The translations under genes were made by a program, and so were the position numbers. From Rudanella paleaurantiibacter (GTDB lineage Bacteria; Bacteroidota; Bacteroidia; Cytophagales; Spirosomataceae): a stretch of DNA of 64,000 nt. How positions within the stretch are numbered: the stretch's first letter is position 1; the number at the start of each line of letters is the position of its first letter. The stretch covers positions 1 to 64,000 of the forward strand of contig NZ_WELI01000015.1 in NCBI RefSeq assembly GCF_009184635.1. Reading direction: 5' to 3'. Of the stretch, positions 16,854-25,701 are shown in pieces. The notes beneath the pieces are model-generated. The model was given only the letters and a program-made list of their open reading frames with translations, was not told where the DNA came from and searched no databases.

Positions 16854-19800
16854 TTATCTGCGATACAGGTATCCTGTCTTTCTCTCATCAGTGTTTTGTA
16901 TCCCATACGGAAGCTCAAATTGGCCGAATGGAGCGCAGAACGACTCGACAAACCGTTTGAGTAGCCTGGATTCCTCAAGTACCTTAGCATCGTCCGATAA
17001 ATGGTCAATTAAAGGTTGAGTAGCCAGCAAAATTAGCTTGGCTCTCGCTCGCGAAGCCAACACATTAAAGCGTCGGAGATTGTACAGAAACTCGTCTTCT
17101 GAGCGAATTAAATCAGGGTCACCAATCCCAAATGAAGCAAAAATTACGTCGCGCTGTTGGCCTTGAAACCTCTCTACAGTATCGACGGCTCCCCGGATTT
17201 TCTCCGGCTTATCATTGGGGAAAAGCTCTTGCAAACGAGTAACAATTCGGCTCATTTGTGCCCGGTGAGGTGTTACGATGCCAATTGCTTTATCCCAAAA
17301 TTCGGTGCCAGATTCGTACACTTCATCTGTAACAGGTTTCTCGCTGTTATCAGGAAGAAGCTCGTGGAGAAGTTGACTTCTTAAACGTCCCCGCAGTAAA
17401 AATACCATAGCCGCAATTGTATCGGCTTCAAAGTCGTTTACCTGTCCCGAAGCATCATCGTCGTACACAAAAGCTGTCGTGGGGTAAGCTGGGTCGAGCA
17501 GTTGCCCCCAACCGGATGTCCACACCAACTCACCGGGCCAATTTACAGGCTGAATATCAGGTAGGGCAGGTAAGTTAAGACGCAGATCGGGGCTGAATGC
17601 GCGTAGGCGAGAATCGTACCCTGCCGTGCGGATGAACTCAACAAGCGTAGCGTTTGAGCGGTAGTTCCAGTTCAGCGGCAATGGTTCTACTCCCTGTACA
17701 TGCCGTGTGTATTCAAAAATAGAACCGACGTAGCGCTCCAGGTGCGTCGGGGCTTCAGCCTGGTGGATGGGAGGCAGTTGTAAATCATCCCCTGCTAAAA
17801 TGTAGGCTCCCTCGTCCGTTGCCTTCGACAGAACCAACGTCGCTGATGCCACATCCATCTGCGAAGCTTCGTCAATGATGACCAAGTCAAACCACTGCCG
17901 TTGCGTCATCATTGGACGAGCATCCTGTTTGTTTCGGGTGGGAGCCGATTTGTACTTTGTGCTCACTCCCAGATTATGAATTTGGTGTGGGATTCCGGCG
18001 ACGACAGTTAGTCCTGTCGGTGTAGTCAATTCGTCCTGAAGTTGCTGTACTTCTGGCGGGGCTTGTAATTGCAACGGAACCAATGGCTGTATTTCAGCAG
18101 GTAGATTTGCGGGCGTTTCCTTAGTGCCACCCTGCAGTCGGACCATATGCACAGGTACGTTGGGCAGTACCGCGTTTAGCAAATCCGGCAAGTCAAGCAA
18201 CACGTTGTCAATGGCTGAGTAGCCATTCGCCGAGATCAGAATCCTCAAAGGGATATTTCGCGAATGAGCATCGAGTAAGGCTGCAACAATGATGGCGCGT
18301 AATGTCTGACTTTTACCCGTGCCAGGAGGACCCCAAATTAAACTTAACTGCGTCGTGAGTGAGGTCCGCCAGGCGGTCCACTGCCAATCATTTAAATTTC
18401 GACCTTTTGTCTCAAGCACACGTTCCACGGCTGGCCTCACGGCGGCAACATCACGGACAATAGCAGTAGAAGCTAAAGATGACCCATCCCATAGAAAGCG
18501 GGCTGCGGGCGTAAGCGGATCATAATCGTTAGTAGCCTTTGGGGCGACGGGGGGCAATCCCAAAGCGACACGAATTGTAGCATTGTCCTGTGCCTCCGCT
18601 AATTTCGGGTAGCCTATGCCGGTAAGTGTAAACTTAACTTTTTTAGTTAAATGATCTTTCTCGACCGGATCTAGCATCACATCTGAAGAGAGATCAATCA
18701 AACCAGCCTCTTCTATAGTGTATCTGACACGCTGATTACCTCGCGCGGGGTCATCAACGCGAGTTAAGTATGCATGGCCATCTAATCTTAAGGCAATTAG
18801 CTTGTGTTGTCGATCAATTGCTTCAACTGTTACACTTGTTAAGCCTGCATCTGCAATAGTGTTAAGTTCTCCTGTTCCTTCAACTTTATAATCGGGTTCG
18901 CACAAACGCTTTGGAAACTGAACCAGAAAATCAGGACGGCTACGCGGAGATAATGCAAAGCCAATATCGCCCGGACGAACGTTAATATCTCGTGAGTCAT
19001 CGCCCAGTCGGTACACCCAAAGCCCCGTACTCGTCTGCAAATTCTTACCAGCCGTTTCGCTTAGTTGGCTCAACGCATCGGTACGTTCTTTACCTTCTAA
19101 CCGAACGGGCAGGTACGCCGATTTAAACTTAGCTTCCCGCTCATGAGCAGGCATGGCGCGTATGGCGTAAGATTCCAAATCCTGCAAGGCCGCGTTTAGC
19201 CGCGTAAACTCATAAAGCAACGTGCTGAATGGGGGCAGATTTGTTAAACCGCGAGGTGCCCGATTGGTCAGCTCAGGAGCAGCCAAACGAGCAGGCAGCA
19301 AGTCATCTCTCAGGTCTCGTTCTAACCGCGTGACAACTACGCCCAGCGCAAGGAGTTTGTTCTTGGTCGCCTGTTCAATATTCGCCATCACTCGTTTCCA
19401 CTGTCCCCGGCGAGTCCACAATTCATGAATTCGCTCAGCCGGAATTAAATCGCTCAATGGGTCTTGATAGAGTGTAAAGATTTCGGGCGGAGTAAATTCT
19501 GGCGTATGATACTGTTGAGCTACCCCGGCTAAGGTGTAGTGATGCGGCAAATTAACAGCGATAGTATTGTGTACAACCTGTCCAACAAGCGTAAATGGAC
19601 TTCGCACGGATGCTTCGTCGTGGTTAACTAACAGTTCAGGAGGAGGAAATAGCCAAGCTAATTCACGAATAGTTTGGTCGGCCAAAATAGCGGCCAAGTG
19701 CCGCCCGGCAACTCGTTGTAATTGCCGACGTTGTGCGTCGTCCCATAGAAAAATCTGATATGTTGAACGCTTCGGTATGCGGTCAGGATCGGTGGGGTCA

Positions 19801-21326
19801 TTCCGGCGACCTGCTGCGATGTCATCCGTATCGGAACGGCGGACTTCCTCAAGTATACCTCGTAAGGCTCGTAGAAAATTTAGAAACTCGGTGCGTTCAC
19901 GGTTCAAATCGCGCGTATCGACAACGAAAACCTCTGTATATCCGTCTTTCTCCCGCTCGTTCCAACGTATTTTGTGTCTATCGTCCGCGTTTAAAACGCT
20001 ATAGGGTTCGAGCCAGAAAGCACGCAAACCAAACGTAACAGTTATAGCACTGGCTAAGTCATAATCGAGAAATACATAGACGTGCAAGTCGGGCCATCTC
20101 GGCATGAGCGCATCAGAGCCAGAGTTGGGCAATACTGAAACCGTGTCGTGCAGCAAAGCCGCTGCTCGTCCGGGAAAGCGTTCCCGCTGAGCCCGTAAGG
20201 AGGGTGTCCGCCGAAAAAACTCGTGGTCGGGTTGAAACTGCGCCAACTCAACTACAGTAGGGGTACCTAACTGTTTTCTGTTTCCCTGCGTCAAGTTGAT
20301 AACCTGTGATGTATGACCGGTACGACGCGCTTCAGGCCAGCACCATAGATAATTATAGCTGATACTCCCATCTTCCAACGGCCAGGGGTATCCCATAAAT
20401 TCGCAGCCGCTACATCCATAATCAACGTGCCAAGGCAGTTGCTGCCAGGGCGTAGCTAATACTTCAGGAAGTACGTCGGTAAAAAAACGTCGTAAACGGG
20501 CCACGAACGTATCGAACGGGGCCAACTCAATGTCGTCTTCCACGGCCTTGGCCAGATTTGCCAATGAAACTGGGATGCCTTGCTGTGTCAGTTTATACCG
20601 GGCCTGCATGACCGCCGAAGCGTCGTAGCTACCTGGCCAAACGGCAGAAGCAGCTACCACAACAAGCCGGTCTGTCAGGTTCTGCTCCTGTAACCATCCC
20701 GCTAACGTCAGGGCATAGTAAACCACTTCGGCGAAGTAATGTGCGCCGGGTTCCGAAGCCAGTTTAATGTCGATAACCCGGAGTCGTAAGCGATTGTCAG
20801 TATCTGCTAATTGAGTAAGCGAGCCGTCTGGAGCTAGGGCCCACCCATATACTGCTTTCTCATCAAGGTCAGCCTCTGAACGAGGAGGCAAGACCTGTAT
20901 TAGATCAGCATGGTTGAAGCTGAAATCTAGTGGATTGCCTCGTTCATCGACCAACGCCACCACCCCCATACCTTGCCGGAACGCGACTGTGTCTGCGGTG
21001 TATTTCGCTTCAACGATGAATTGGTGCGGCCTTAAACCAGCGTCTATAATTGGTCTCAAATCCTGAGGTTGCGCCCGATTCTTCGGGCCACCTTTTACTT
21101 GTATAACACTGTCGGCTCCAAACACATCGACTAATTCATCGACTTTTTCCTCTTGCCAATTGTAGCCCAACTGACCGGCTATTCCAACTCCTGCACGCGC
21201 TTTCTGCGTTTCGGGCATTCCATTCTCTTTACGTGCATCGTCGGTTGGGTACATGCTGAGACGAAGCCGTCGTTTACAGCCATTTCGGATAAATGCCGAA
21301 AGAACCTTCTTCTGAAAAACAGGCAT
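16854..21326 (-). CDS. Cas4-like nuclease fused to SF1 (DNA2/NAM7-type) helicase
   Basis: The 1490-aa protein has two recognisable enzyme parts. N-terminal (1-335): four Cys in Cas4/AddB iron-sulfur spacing (C17, then C305, C308 and C329), FIRNGCKRRLRLS at the front, and a PD-(D/E)XK-type core RLRVIDIK (D186, K188) followed by FAEVVYYALTL. C-terminal (from about 990): GPPGTGKS (K1005), VIIDEASQMD near 1147, GDDLQLPPI near 1178, NYRSN near 1220, VERFQGQQRDVIF near 1382 and LASRARAKL near 1418, all superfamily 1 helicase motifs. The middle third is not recognised. It starts 7 bp after a DNA methyltransferase stop, so the two form one operon. Likely a nuclease-helicase acting on unmodified or foreign DNA. 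The defence role is inference. Confidence 0.85.
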   Translation of the reverse strand: MPVFQKKVLSAFIRNGCKRRLRLSMYPTDDARKENGMPETQKARAGVGIAGQLGYNWQEEKVDELVDVFGADSVIQVKGGPKNRAQPQDLRPIIDAGLRPHQFIVEAKYTADTVAFRQGMGVVALVDERGNPLDFSFNHADLIQVLPPRSEADLDEKAVYGWALAPDGSLTQLADTDNRLRLRVIDIKLASEPGAHYFAEVVYYALTLAGWLQEQNLTDRLVVVAASAVWPGSYDASAVMQARYKLTQQGIPVSLANLAKAVEDDIELAPFDTFVARLRRFFTDVLPEVLATPWQQLPWHVDYGCSGCEFMGYPWPLEDGSISYNYLWCWPEARRTGHTSQVINLTQGNRKQLGTPTVVELAQFQPDHEFFRRTPSLRAQRERFPGRAAALLHDTVSVLPNSGSDALMPRWPDLHVYVFLDYDLASAITVTFGLRAFWLEPYSVLNADDRHKIRWNEREKDGYTEVFVVDTRDLNRERTEFLNFLRALRGILEEVRRSDTDDIAAGRRNDPTDPDRIPKRSTYQIFLWDDAQRRQLQRVAGRHLAAILADQTIRELAWLFPPPELLVNHDEASVRSPFTLVGQVVHNTIAVNLPHHYTLAGVAQQYHTPEFTPPEIFTLYQDPLSDLIPAERIHELWTRRGQWKRVMANIEQATKNKLLALGVVVTRLERDLRDDLLPARLAAPELTNRAPRGLTNLPPFSTLLYEFTRLNAALQDLESYAIRAMPAHEREAKFKSAYLPVRLEGKERTDALSQLSETAGKNLQTSTGLWVYRLGDDSRDINVRPGDIGFALSPRSRPDFLVQFPKRLCEPDYKVEGTGELNTIADAGLTSVTVEAIDRQHKLIALRLDGHAYLTRVDDPARGNQRVRYTIEEAGLIDLSSDVMLDPVEKDHLTKKVKFTLTGIGYPKLAEAQDNATIRVALGLPPVAPKATNDYDPLTPAARFLWDGSSLASTAIVRDVAAVRPAVERVLETKGRNLNDWQWTAWRTSLTTQLSLIWGPPGTGKSQTLRAIIVAALLDAHSRNIPLRILISANGYSAIDNVLLDLPDLLNAVLPNVPVHMVRLQGGTKETPANLPAEIQPLVPLQLQAPPEVQQLQDELTTPTGLTVVAGIPHQIHNLGVSTKYKSAPTRNKQDARPMMTQRQWFDLVIIDEASQMDVASATLVLSKATDEGAYILAGDDLQLPPIHQAEAPTHLERYVGSIFEYTRHVQGVEPLPLNWNYRSNATLVEFIRTAGYDSRLRAFSPDLRLNLPALPDIQPVNWPGELVWTSGWGQLLDPAYPTTAFVYDDDASGQVNDFEADTIAAMVFLLRGRLRSQLLHELLPDNSEKPVTDEVYESGTEFWDKAIGIVTPHRAQMSRIVTRLQELFPNDKPEKIRGAVDTVERFQGQQRDVIFASFGIGDPDLIRSEDEFLYNLRRFNVLASRARAKLILLATQPLIDHLSDDAKVLEESRLLKRFVESFCAPFGQFELPYGIQNTDERKTGYLYRR

Positions 21327-21333
21327 GGACGTA

Positions 21334-22401
21334 TTAAAGTGGATGAGGGGTTAAATCGACACCAACGGCTCTGAAGCCTAACTCTCTTGCTGCCAGCAAC
21401 GACGTATTGGAACCGGCGAAGGGGTCTAGCAGCCATCCGGGTCGTGTGGTTTCGCTACAACCACAGCTTTCCCAACCAACGTGCTGCTTCAGTGCGAACG
21501 TAAATTCACGGAAGTACCCACCTAAAGCCTGCTTGGCTTCGTCGGCCAATTGCTGGACTCGGGGCGAATTTTTGCCTGATCCATTTTGCAGTTTTTTACC
21601 CATTCCGACATCGGAAATACCAACGGCACGAATAGCAGCTAAGTGGTCTTCGGTTAAGTTATGTTCTTGAAAAAGTTCGATGGCTCGCCGGGCTTGTTTG
21701 CGGTTCGGGTTAAGAGCTGGCGACGGTTCCACTTGCCGCTGATGAGGTTTGCCACACTGTTCACAGACCCGCTCAGGACAAGCCAATAACAGAATTCGCC
21801 GGGCTAATTCTTTAGGAAAAGGAGCTACGTGTCCACTTTGACCCCGGCTCGGTGCTACGTGCCAGACATCGCCAATTTCGGCCTCCGGTATACGGTCGTT
21901 TAGAGCAAACCGGTCAAAGTAATACGTCTCTGTTGCCTTCTTTCTGGGTGGAACCAGTTGAAGAACAGTTTCGTGACGACTGGCTAGTCGGCGCGGTGAG
22001 GCTGTCGGCACACTGCTAGGTTTACTCCAAATTATCCGATGGGCAACCCTCCACCCCTTCTCCCTCATCGCCAACTCGAAAAGAATCGGAGTACCGACCA
22101 GAAACCCGTTATGATGCGTATCCGCCAAGTTAATAAATACTGAAGCATGAGGAGCCAACCAGCGTGCCCAGAGTGCTACTGTATCAGATAACACCTCTAT
22201 ATACTCATCAGGTGTATCTTCCTGACCGAGTTGTTCATCGTGTTCGTAATCTCGACGTTTCCAGTACGGCGGGGACGTTAGAATTACATCAAAACCCTGA
22301 ACAGGAAATTGCAAAGACAAAACATCTAAATTCTTTGCATTTCCCTGTAAAATTTGATGATCAGGTAAATGAATCTCAACAACAGGTGGCTCTACAACCA
22401 T
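21334..22401 (-). CDS. Site-specific DNA methyltransferase (beta group, probably N4C/N6A)
   Basis: In this 355-aa protein TSPPYW (42-47), the catalytic motif IV, precedes DPFAGSNTSLLAARELGF (about 330), the SAM-binding motif I region. That order defines beta-group amino-methyltransferases. The SPPY form is common in N4-cytosine enzymes, although N6-adenine cannot be excluded. Cys pairs near 205-215 (CPERVCEQCGK) and near 318 (CGC) suggest a structural zinc site in the target-recognition region. It is the promoter-proximal gene of a two-gene operon with the large nuclease-helicase and probably protects self DNA. Confidence 0.9.
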   Translation of the reverse strand: MVVEPPVVEIHLPDHQILQGNAKNLDVLSLQFPVQGFDVILTSPPYWKRRDYEHDEQLGQEDTPDEYIEVLSDTVALWARWLAPHASVFINLADTHHNGFLVGTPILFELAMREKGWRVAHRIIWSKPSSVPTASPRRLASRHETVLQLVPPRKKATETYYFDRFALNDRIPEAEIGDVWHVAPSRGQSGHVAPFPKELARRILLLACPERVCEQCGKPHQRQVEPSPALNPNRKQARRAIELFQEHNLTEDHLAAIRAVGISDVGMGKKLQNGSGKNSPRVQQLADEAKQALGGYFREFTFALKQHVGWESCGCSETTRPGWLLDPFAGSNTSLLAARELGFRAVGVDLTPHPL

Positions 22402-22509
22402 ACCTTAAATCTATAGTTAATTGTCGAAAGTATAAAATAGGCTTGGTACATACAATCCCGTGTTGAGATGCAGATGGTGACTTCTTCTTTCAGATCTGTC
22501 AACTATCAT

Positions 22510-22767
22510 TCACCCCTCCCAATCTGCACCACCATAATATTCATCCAGAGCCAGCATCTTCATCGCGTCCTGCTCAGCCACAGGCCGGGCCTGGAACCGC
22601 TCCGGGTTATCGATGCCCTCAGCAATGACGATGCTGACGACTTCGCCCATACTGTCCTTGACCTCATACACCGATACCGACTCCTGCTGCACAAAGACGA
22701 ATTGAACATCGTCGTTTCCTCGTCCATCGAGAATTTTGCTACCTGATTGTTTGTGTTCGGCTCCCAT
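22510..22767 (-). CDS. Small protein of unknown function
   Basis: An 85-aa acidic protein with no signal peptide, membrane segment or motif I recognise. Segments such as VQFVFVQQESVSVYEVKD and VVSIVIAEGI suggest a small beta-containing fold. It lies between the mobilization genes and the methyltransferase on the same strand. Its own promoter candidate at 22792-22799, beside a TAGTTG-type palindrome, argues that it is a real, separately regulated gene. Confidence 0.55.
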   Translation of the reverse strand: MGAEHKQSGSKILDGRGNDDVQFVFVQQESVSVYEVKDSMGEVVSIVIAEGIDNPERFQARPVAEQDAMKMLALDEYYGGADWEG

Positions 22768-22780
22768 AAGCTACCTAAAT

Positions 22781-22799
22781 AGTTGAATAGTCAAATATA
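22781..22799 (-). promoter_or_regulatory. Promoter with palindromic operator-like element
   Basis: On the reverse strand TATATTTG (22792-22799) matches the Bacteroidetes -7 consensus TAnnTTTG and precedes the ATG of the 85-aa gene by 24 bp. AGTTGAATAGTCAA at 22781-22794, part of the window-wide TAG-NN-CTA repeat family, overlaps it. A repressor bound there would block transcription. Confidence 0.5.
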
Positions 22800-22821
22800 C
22801 AACTATTGCTTAAAAATGCAT

Positions 22822-23481
22822 TCATAGACCCTGACGTTTATAGCTTCTTGAAGCCTGCACGGGTTCGTCGGACTGCGCTGGTTTAGCTACTCCAGGCTGC
22901 ACCTGCCCAATTGGTGTTTTGAGCGTTTGTGCTTTATGGCCTTCTATCGCCATTGGTGCGCCGGGCGTTAGGCCGTGCCGCTCCTCTATCGCCCGGCAGA
23001 ACCGCCCGACCTCCCGAAAGTTAAAGCTGGTTTGGGCGGTGTTCCTACCGGTTCCGTCTACCCGGCTGGCGATGATATGAAAGTGTTCGTGTTCCCGATC
23101 CCGATGCCGGAAGGCTACCATTGGGTTATTCTCCATCCCAAATGTGCGGGCGAACGACTCGCAGATTTTCACCATGATGTCGGCTGAGGGGCACTCACCG
23201 GGCGGAAACGAAAAACTTTGGTGCCATACCGGTTTACGTACCCGGTCGTTCAGGCTGGCCACCGACTGCATGGCCGTAGCCATTTGTTCCAGGTTCAGCC
23301 GCTGCTTGTTCTCGGTTCGTAACTTCTCGTCGCTGACAATAGTTACGCCGACGTGTTGCACAAAGAGCAACTCACCCCGGATTCGGGTACGGTCGAGGCT
23401 GTGATTGGCGCGGGTTTCGTAATAACAGTACTGCATGGCGCCCAAAAAGCTGGAGCCAAACCGGGCTACTTTCCCTATCAT
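22822..23481 (-). CDS. Relaxase / mobilization nuclease, short form
   Basis: The 219-aa protein contains the relaxase core: an N-terminal Tyr-rich segment (AMQYCYYE near 15-22, possible nicking Tyr) and the metal-binding HRDREHEHFHIIASRVDG near 124-141, the HxH motif of MobB-type relaxases. It would nick oriT and pilot the strand to the coupling protein. At 219 aa it is short, since related relaxases usually have a helical C-terminal extension. It ends here in a Pro/Gln-rich tail. It is coupled to the MobC-like gene by an ATGA overlap. Confidence 0.85.
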   Translation of the reverse strand: MIGKVARFGSSFLGAMQYCYYETRANHSLDRTRIRGELLFVQHVGVTIVSDEKLRTENKQRLNLEQMATAMQSVASLNDRVRKPVWHQSFSFPPGECPSADIMVKICESFARTFGMENNPMVAFRHRDREHEHFHIIASRVDGTGRNTAQTSFNFREVGRFCRAIEERHGLTPGAPMAIEGHKAQTLKTPIGQVQPGVAKPAQSDEPVQASRSYKRQGL

Positions 23482-23981
23482 TTTTTGGGATGCGGGTTAA
23501 AGCTATCGCTGATTTTTTGCAACTGCTCAAGCACTTCGGACAGGGTTAGCTGCTGCCCTTCTGCTATGAGCTTATCAAGTTGGGCAACGGTGGTGTACCG
23601 GGCCATGTTCGACTGGCAGTACTGCCTCACCTGCCCCGCAATCTCGCCCACTTCGTACACGACAGCCCGGATGTCCTGAGCATAGACCGAATCTTCTGCG
23701 GCTCGCTGACTGATATACCAAAGTGCCGTTGTGAGCCTGTCCAGTTTTCCCAATTGAGCCGTGACTTCGGGCGGCAGTTGGCGAAGCCGGGGCAGTTGAT
23801 CTAACTGCCCCAATGCTCCTGTTCGCAATAGCTGCGACACACTGATACCCGATTGCTGACTGAGCGTTTTAAGGGCTTTTCGCTCCTGCGGTGAGAGCCG
23901 CACGAATACGCCCGTTGATTTCGTCTCGGATGATTTCTCCGGCCTGACCCCTACCCCGCCTTCCTTCTGCTTGCCTGCCAT
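23478..23981 (-). CDS. mobC: MobC-like relaxosome accessory protein
   Basis: The 167-aa protein carries VFVRLSPQERKALKTLSQQSGISVSQLLRTGALG near its N-terminus, a strand-helix-helix DNA-binding pattern common to MobC/MobA-type relaxosome proteins. A helical second half with a conserved-looking region around YEVGEIAGQVRQYCQ follows. It is coupled by ATGA to the downstream relaxase. The usual role is to bind oriT, melt it and recruit the relaxase. The repeat-rich region directly upstream is the likely target. Confidence 0.82.
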   Translation of the reverse strand: MAGKQKEGGVGVRPEKSSETKSTGVFVRLSPQERKALKTLSQQSGISVSQLLRTGALGQLDQLPRLRQLPPEVTAQLGKLDRLTTALWYISQRAAEDSVYAQDIRAVVYEVGEIAGQVRQYCQSNMARYTTVAQLDKLIAEGQQLTLSEVLEQLQKISDSFNPHPKK

Positions 23982-24023
23982 TCAAGACTCCTGTATATAC
24001 AAAAACATAGCTTGCTACACACC

Positions 24024-24189
24024 TCAAGTTTGGTTGCATCGGTCAACTCGGTTGCCCCGTACATCTTTTGCAACGCTTGCAATTCGGCTGGCTTGGGTGC
24101 AGGCGTTGCTTTTACCAACCAGGTTGTCTTGTACACCCCTTGCAACTTACCCATTCAAACCAACCAAGTTGTTTCAGTTGTATGAGTTG
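24024..24189. repeat. CAAC/GTTG repeat cluster, candidate oriT
   Basis: Between the divergent mobC and traA-like genes the sequence holds many short elements of the form CAACnnGGTTG and relatives: CAAGTTTGGTTGC (24024), CAACTCGGTTGC (24044), CAACGCTTGCAATTCGG (24071), CCAACCAGGTTGTC (24116), CCAACCAAGTTGTT (24160) and GAGTTGCA (24184). The location next to relaxase genes and the repeat density suit an oriT with relaxosome-binding sites. The nick site is not identified. Confidence 0.5.
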
Positions 24190-24214
24190 CAAATATGTAA
24201 TTTATTATTTTATT

Positions 24215-24234
24215 TTGTGTAATTTTTTACACAA
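24215..24234. promoter_or_regulatory. 8-bp inverted repeat before the ParA/TraA-like gene
   Basis: TTGTGTAA (24215-24222) and TTACACAA (24227-24234) form a perfect palindrome with a TTTT centre, ten bases before the ATG at 24245. Operators of ParA-type autoregulated operons lie in this position. It could also be a hairpin in the leader. Confidence 0.5.
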
Positions 24235-24244
24235 TTTAAATAGA

Positions 24245-25132
24245 ATGACCGGGAAGATTATAGCCATTCACACGTCCAAAGGAGGCATGGGCAAGTCCAC
24301 GCTCACGGCCATCATAGCTTCGTATTTAGCGTATGTCGACAAGCAGCGTATCATCGTGTTCGACTGCGACCCACCCCAGCACTCCATCTCTGATTTGCGG
24401 GAGGAAGAGTTGGCCACCCAATCTACATTGGCCCAAACCTATCATGCTCTTTCTACAACCGAGCTAATGCAGATGGCGCAACCTTACTCCAGTGCCAATG
24501 ATCAGGCGGCTTTTGAACGGTACCGCAACAACCGACAGCACGGGGTAGCGGAGCACTATGCCATTCATGCCCTACCCTTCTCGGCACTCCAGGAATTGGA
24601 TATGAACCGGGTACGTGCAGACTTCGACTACATCTTCCTGGATATGGGCGGGCAGTTCAACGCCGGGATTCTTCGCGCCCTTGCCGAGACCGATATACTA
24701 TTGGTGCCGTTCACGACGCAGCAGGTTGACGTAACGGCTTCCATTCAGTACGTCGGGGCTATTCTGGATTATGTAATGAATAGGCAGCTACCTGACTACC
24801 TAACTATCCGGTGTTTTTGGAACAAGTACAAGTTCACTTTCAATCGACGGGCCGATGCATTGGAAGCCTATCTGTCCGGGGTGTTCCGAAACGAGGTGAT
24901 GCCGGTTTCTTTCCTCCGAACGCGGCTTAACGATGCCGATGCCGGCTTCGACAGAGCAAAGATGCTGACGACCATAGCGTCGCCCGTGCTCATGCCGGCA
25001 GGGCGGTATGTCCGGCGAAAGGAAGATACAAAACCAGCCGAATGGCGGGAGGCTCAGTACTTACAGGACATCGTTGGCCTCATTCAGGAAATCAATTCGC
25101 TACTGCCTGTTTCAGCAATCGCTAATCGCTAA
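24245..25132 (+). CDS. traA: TraA-like ParA-family ATPase of the conjugation region
   Basis: The 295-aa protein has a deviant Walker A SKGGMGKST at 11-19, an A'-like VFDCDPPQHS and YIFLDMGG as Walker B. It is distinct from the shorter ParA at 4.7 kb. ParA-like proteins at the head of Bacteroidetes conjugation regions are called TraA, and this one is divergent from mobC/relaxase and leads two further genes (TraB-like and a membrane protein). It may position the plasmid or coordinate transfer. The ATG at 24245 begins the conserved N-terminus. Confidence 0.85.
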   Translation: MTGKIIAIHTSKGGMGKSTLTAIIASYLAYVDKQRIIVFDCDPPQHSISDLREEELATQSTLAQTYHALSTTELMQMAQPYSSANDQAAFERYRNNRQHGVAEHYAIHALPFSALQELDMNRVRADFDYIFLDMGGQFNAGILRALAETDILLVPFTTQQVDVTASIQYVGAILDYVMNRQLPDYLTIRCFWNKYKFTFNRRADALEAYLSGVFRNEVMPVSFLRTRLNDADAGFDRAKMLTTIASPVLMPAGRYVRRKEDTKPAEWREAQYLQDIVGLIQEINSLLPVSAIANR

Positions 25133-25698
25133 TGGATCTCGACAAATACCGTCGGCCTACTCCGGCCAAAAGCGAAGAAGACTCTGCAACGCCATTAGGC
25201 CGCCACCACCCGCAAGCCCCGGCTCTGGGTGGTGCAGTCGATAGCCTACGGCAGAAAGCAAACCGCTACCGGGATTTCGTGCATCAGGAAGCAGAGCCCG
25301 CAAAGCCTGCTGAACCAGATACTTCTTCACCAACGTCCTCCCCTACCCTGGCCGAGGTCACTCCTTCGCCTGACCAGCCAACTACAGAAGTATCGAAAGG
25401 CAATAAATTTAAGTCGGATTCAACCCCGCGTAAGCAAACCGTCCGGCCACCGACTTCGCCGAAGAAACGGGAGCCGTCTCCCCAAACCGGAGTCAAGATT
25501 GTCTATCTGGATGATGCCATGCGCGAGGAATATATTCAGATAGCTGGCTATCTCATGTTGAAGCACCGGGTCAAACTAACTATGACCGCCTACTTCTGCT
25601 TCCTGCACGATCAGGCGGTGGCGCAACAATCAGACGAAACTTTTCTCAACACCCTTGCCCAATTCGTCAAGAGAGACGGAGGGGCGACAAACCCATAA
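25132..25698 (+). CDS. DUF3408/TraB-like protein downstream of TraA
   Basis: The start overlaps the traA-like stop by one base. The 188-aa product has a long, disordered, Pro/Ser/Thr-rich N-terminal region (to about 110) and a compact C-terminal domain (VKIVYLDDAMREEYIQIAG then VKLTMTAYFCFLHDQAV). The domain resembles the small DUF3408-type DNA-binding-like domains that follow TraA in Bacteroidetes elements. It may be the DNA-binding partner of the ParA-like protein. The family call is tentative. Confidence 0.6.
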   Translation: MDLDKYRRPTPAKSEEDSATPLGRHHPQAPALGGAVDSLRQKANRYRDFVHQEAEPAKPAEPDTSSPTSSPTLAEVTPSPDQPTTEVSKGNKFKSDSTPRKQTVRPPTSPKKREPSPQTGVKIVYLDDAMREEYIQIAGYLMLKHRVKLTMTAYFCFLHDQAVAQQSDETFLNTLAQFVKRDGGATNP

Positions 25699-25701
25699 TT
25701 T

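Noticed and set aside
16854-21326. Cas4-like domain as part of a CRISPR adaptation module
   Set aside because: No cas1, cas2 or repeat array lies nearby. The domain is fused to a DNA2/NAM7-type helicase, a known architecture outside CRISPR systems.
24245-25132. Second ParA-like gene as a duplicate partition locus
   Set aside because: It is longer than the ParA at 4.1-4.7 kb, has a different Walker A (GGMGKST) and heads a TraB-like and membrane-protein operon beside the relaxase genes, so TraA is the better name.
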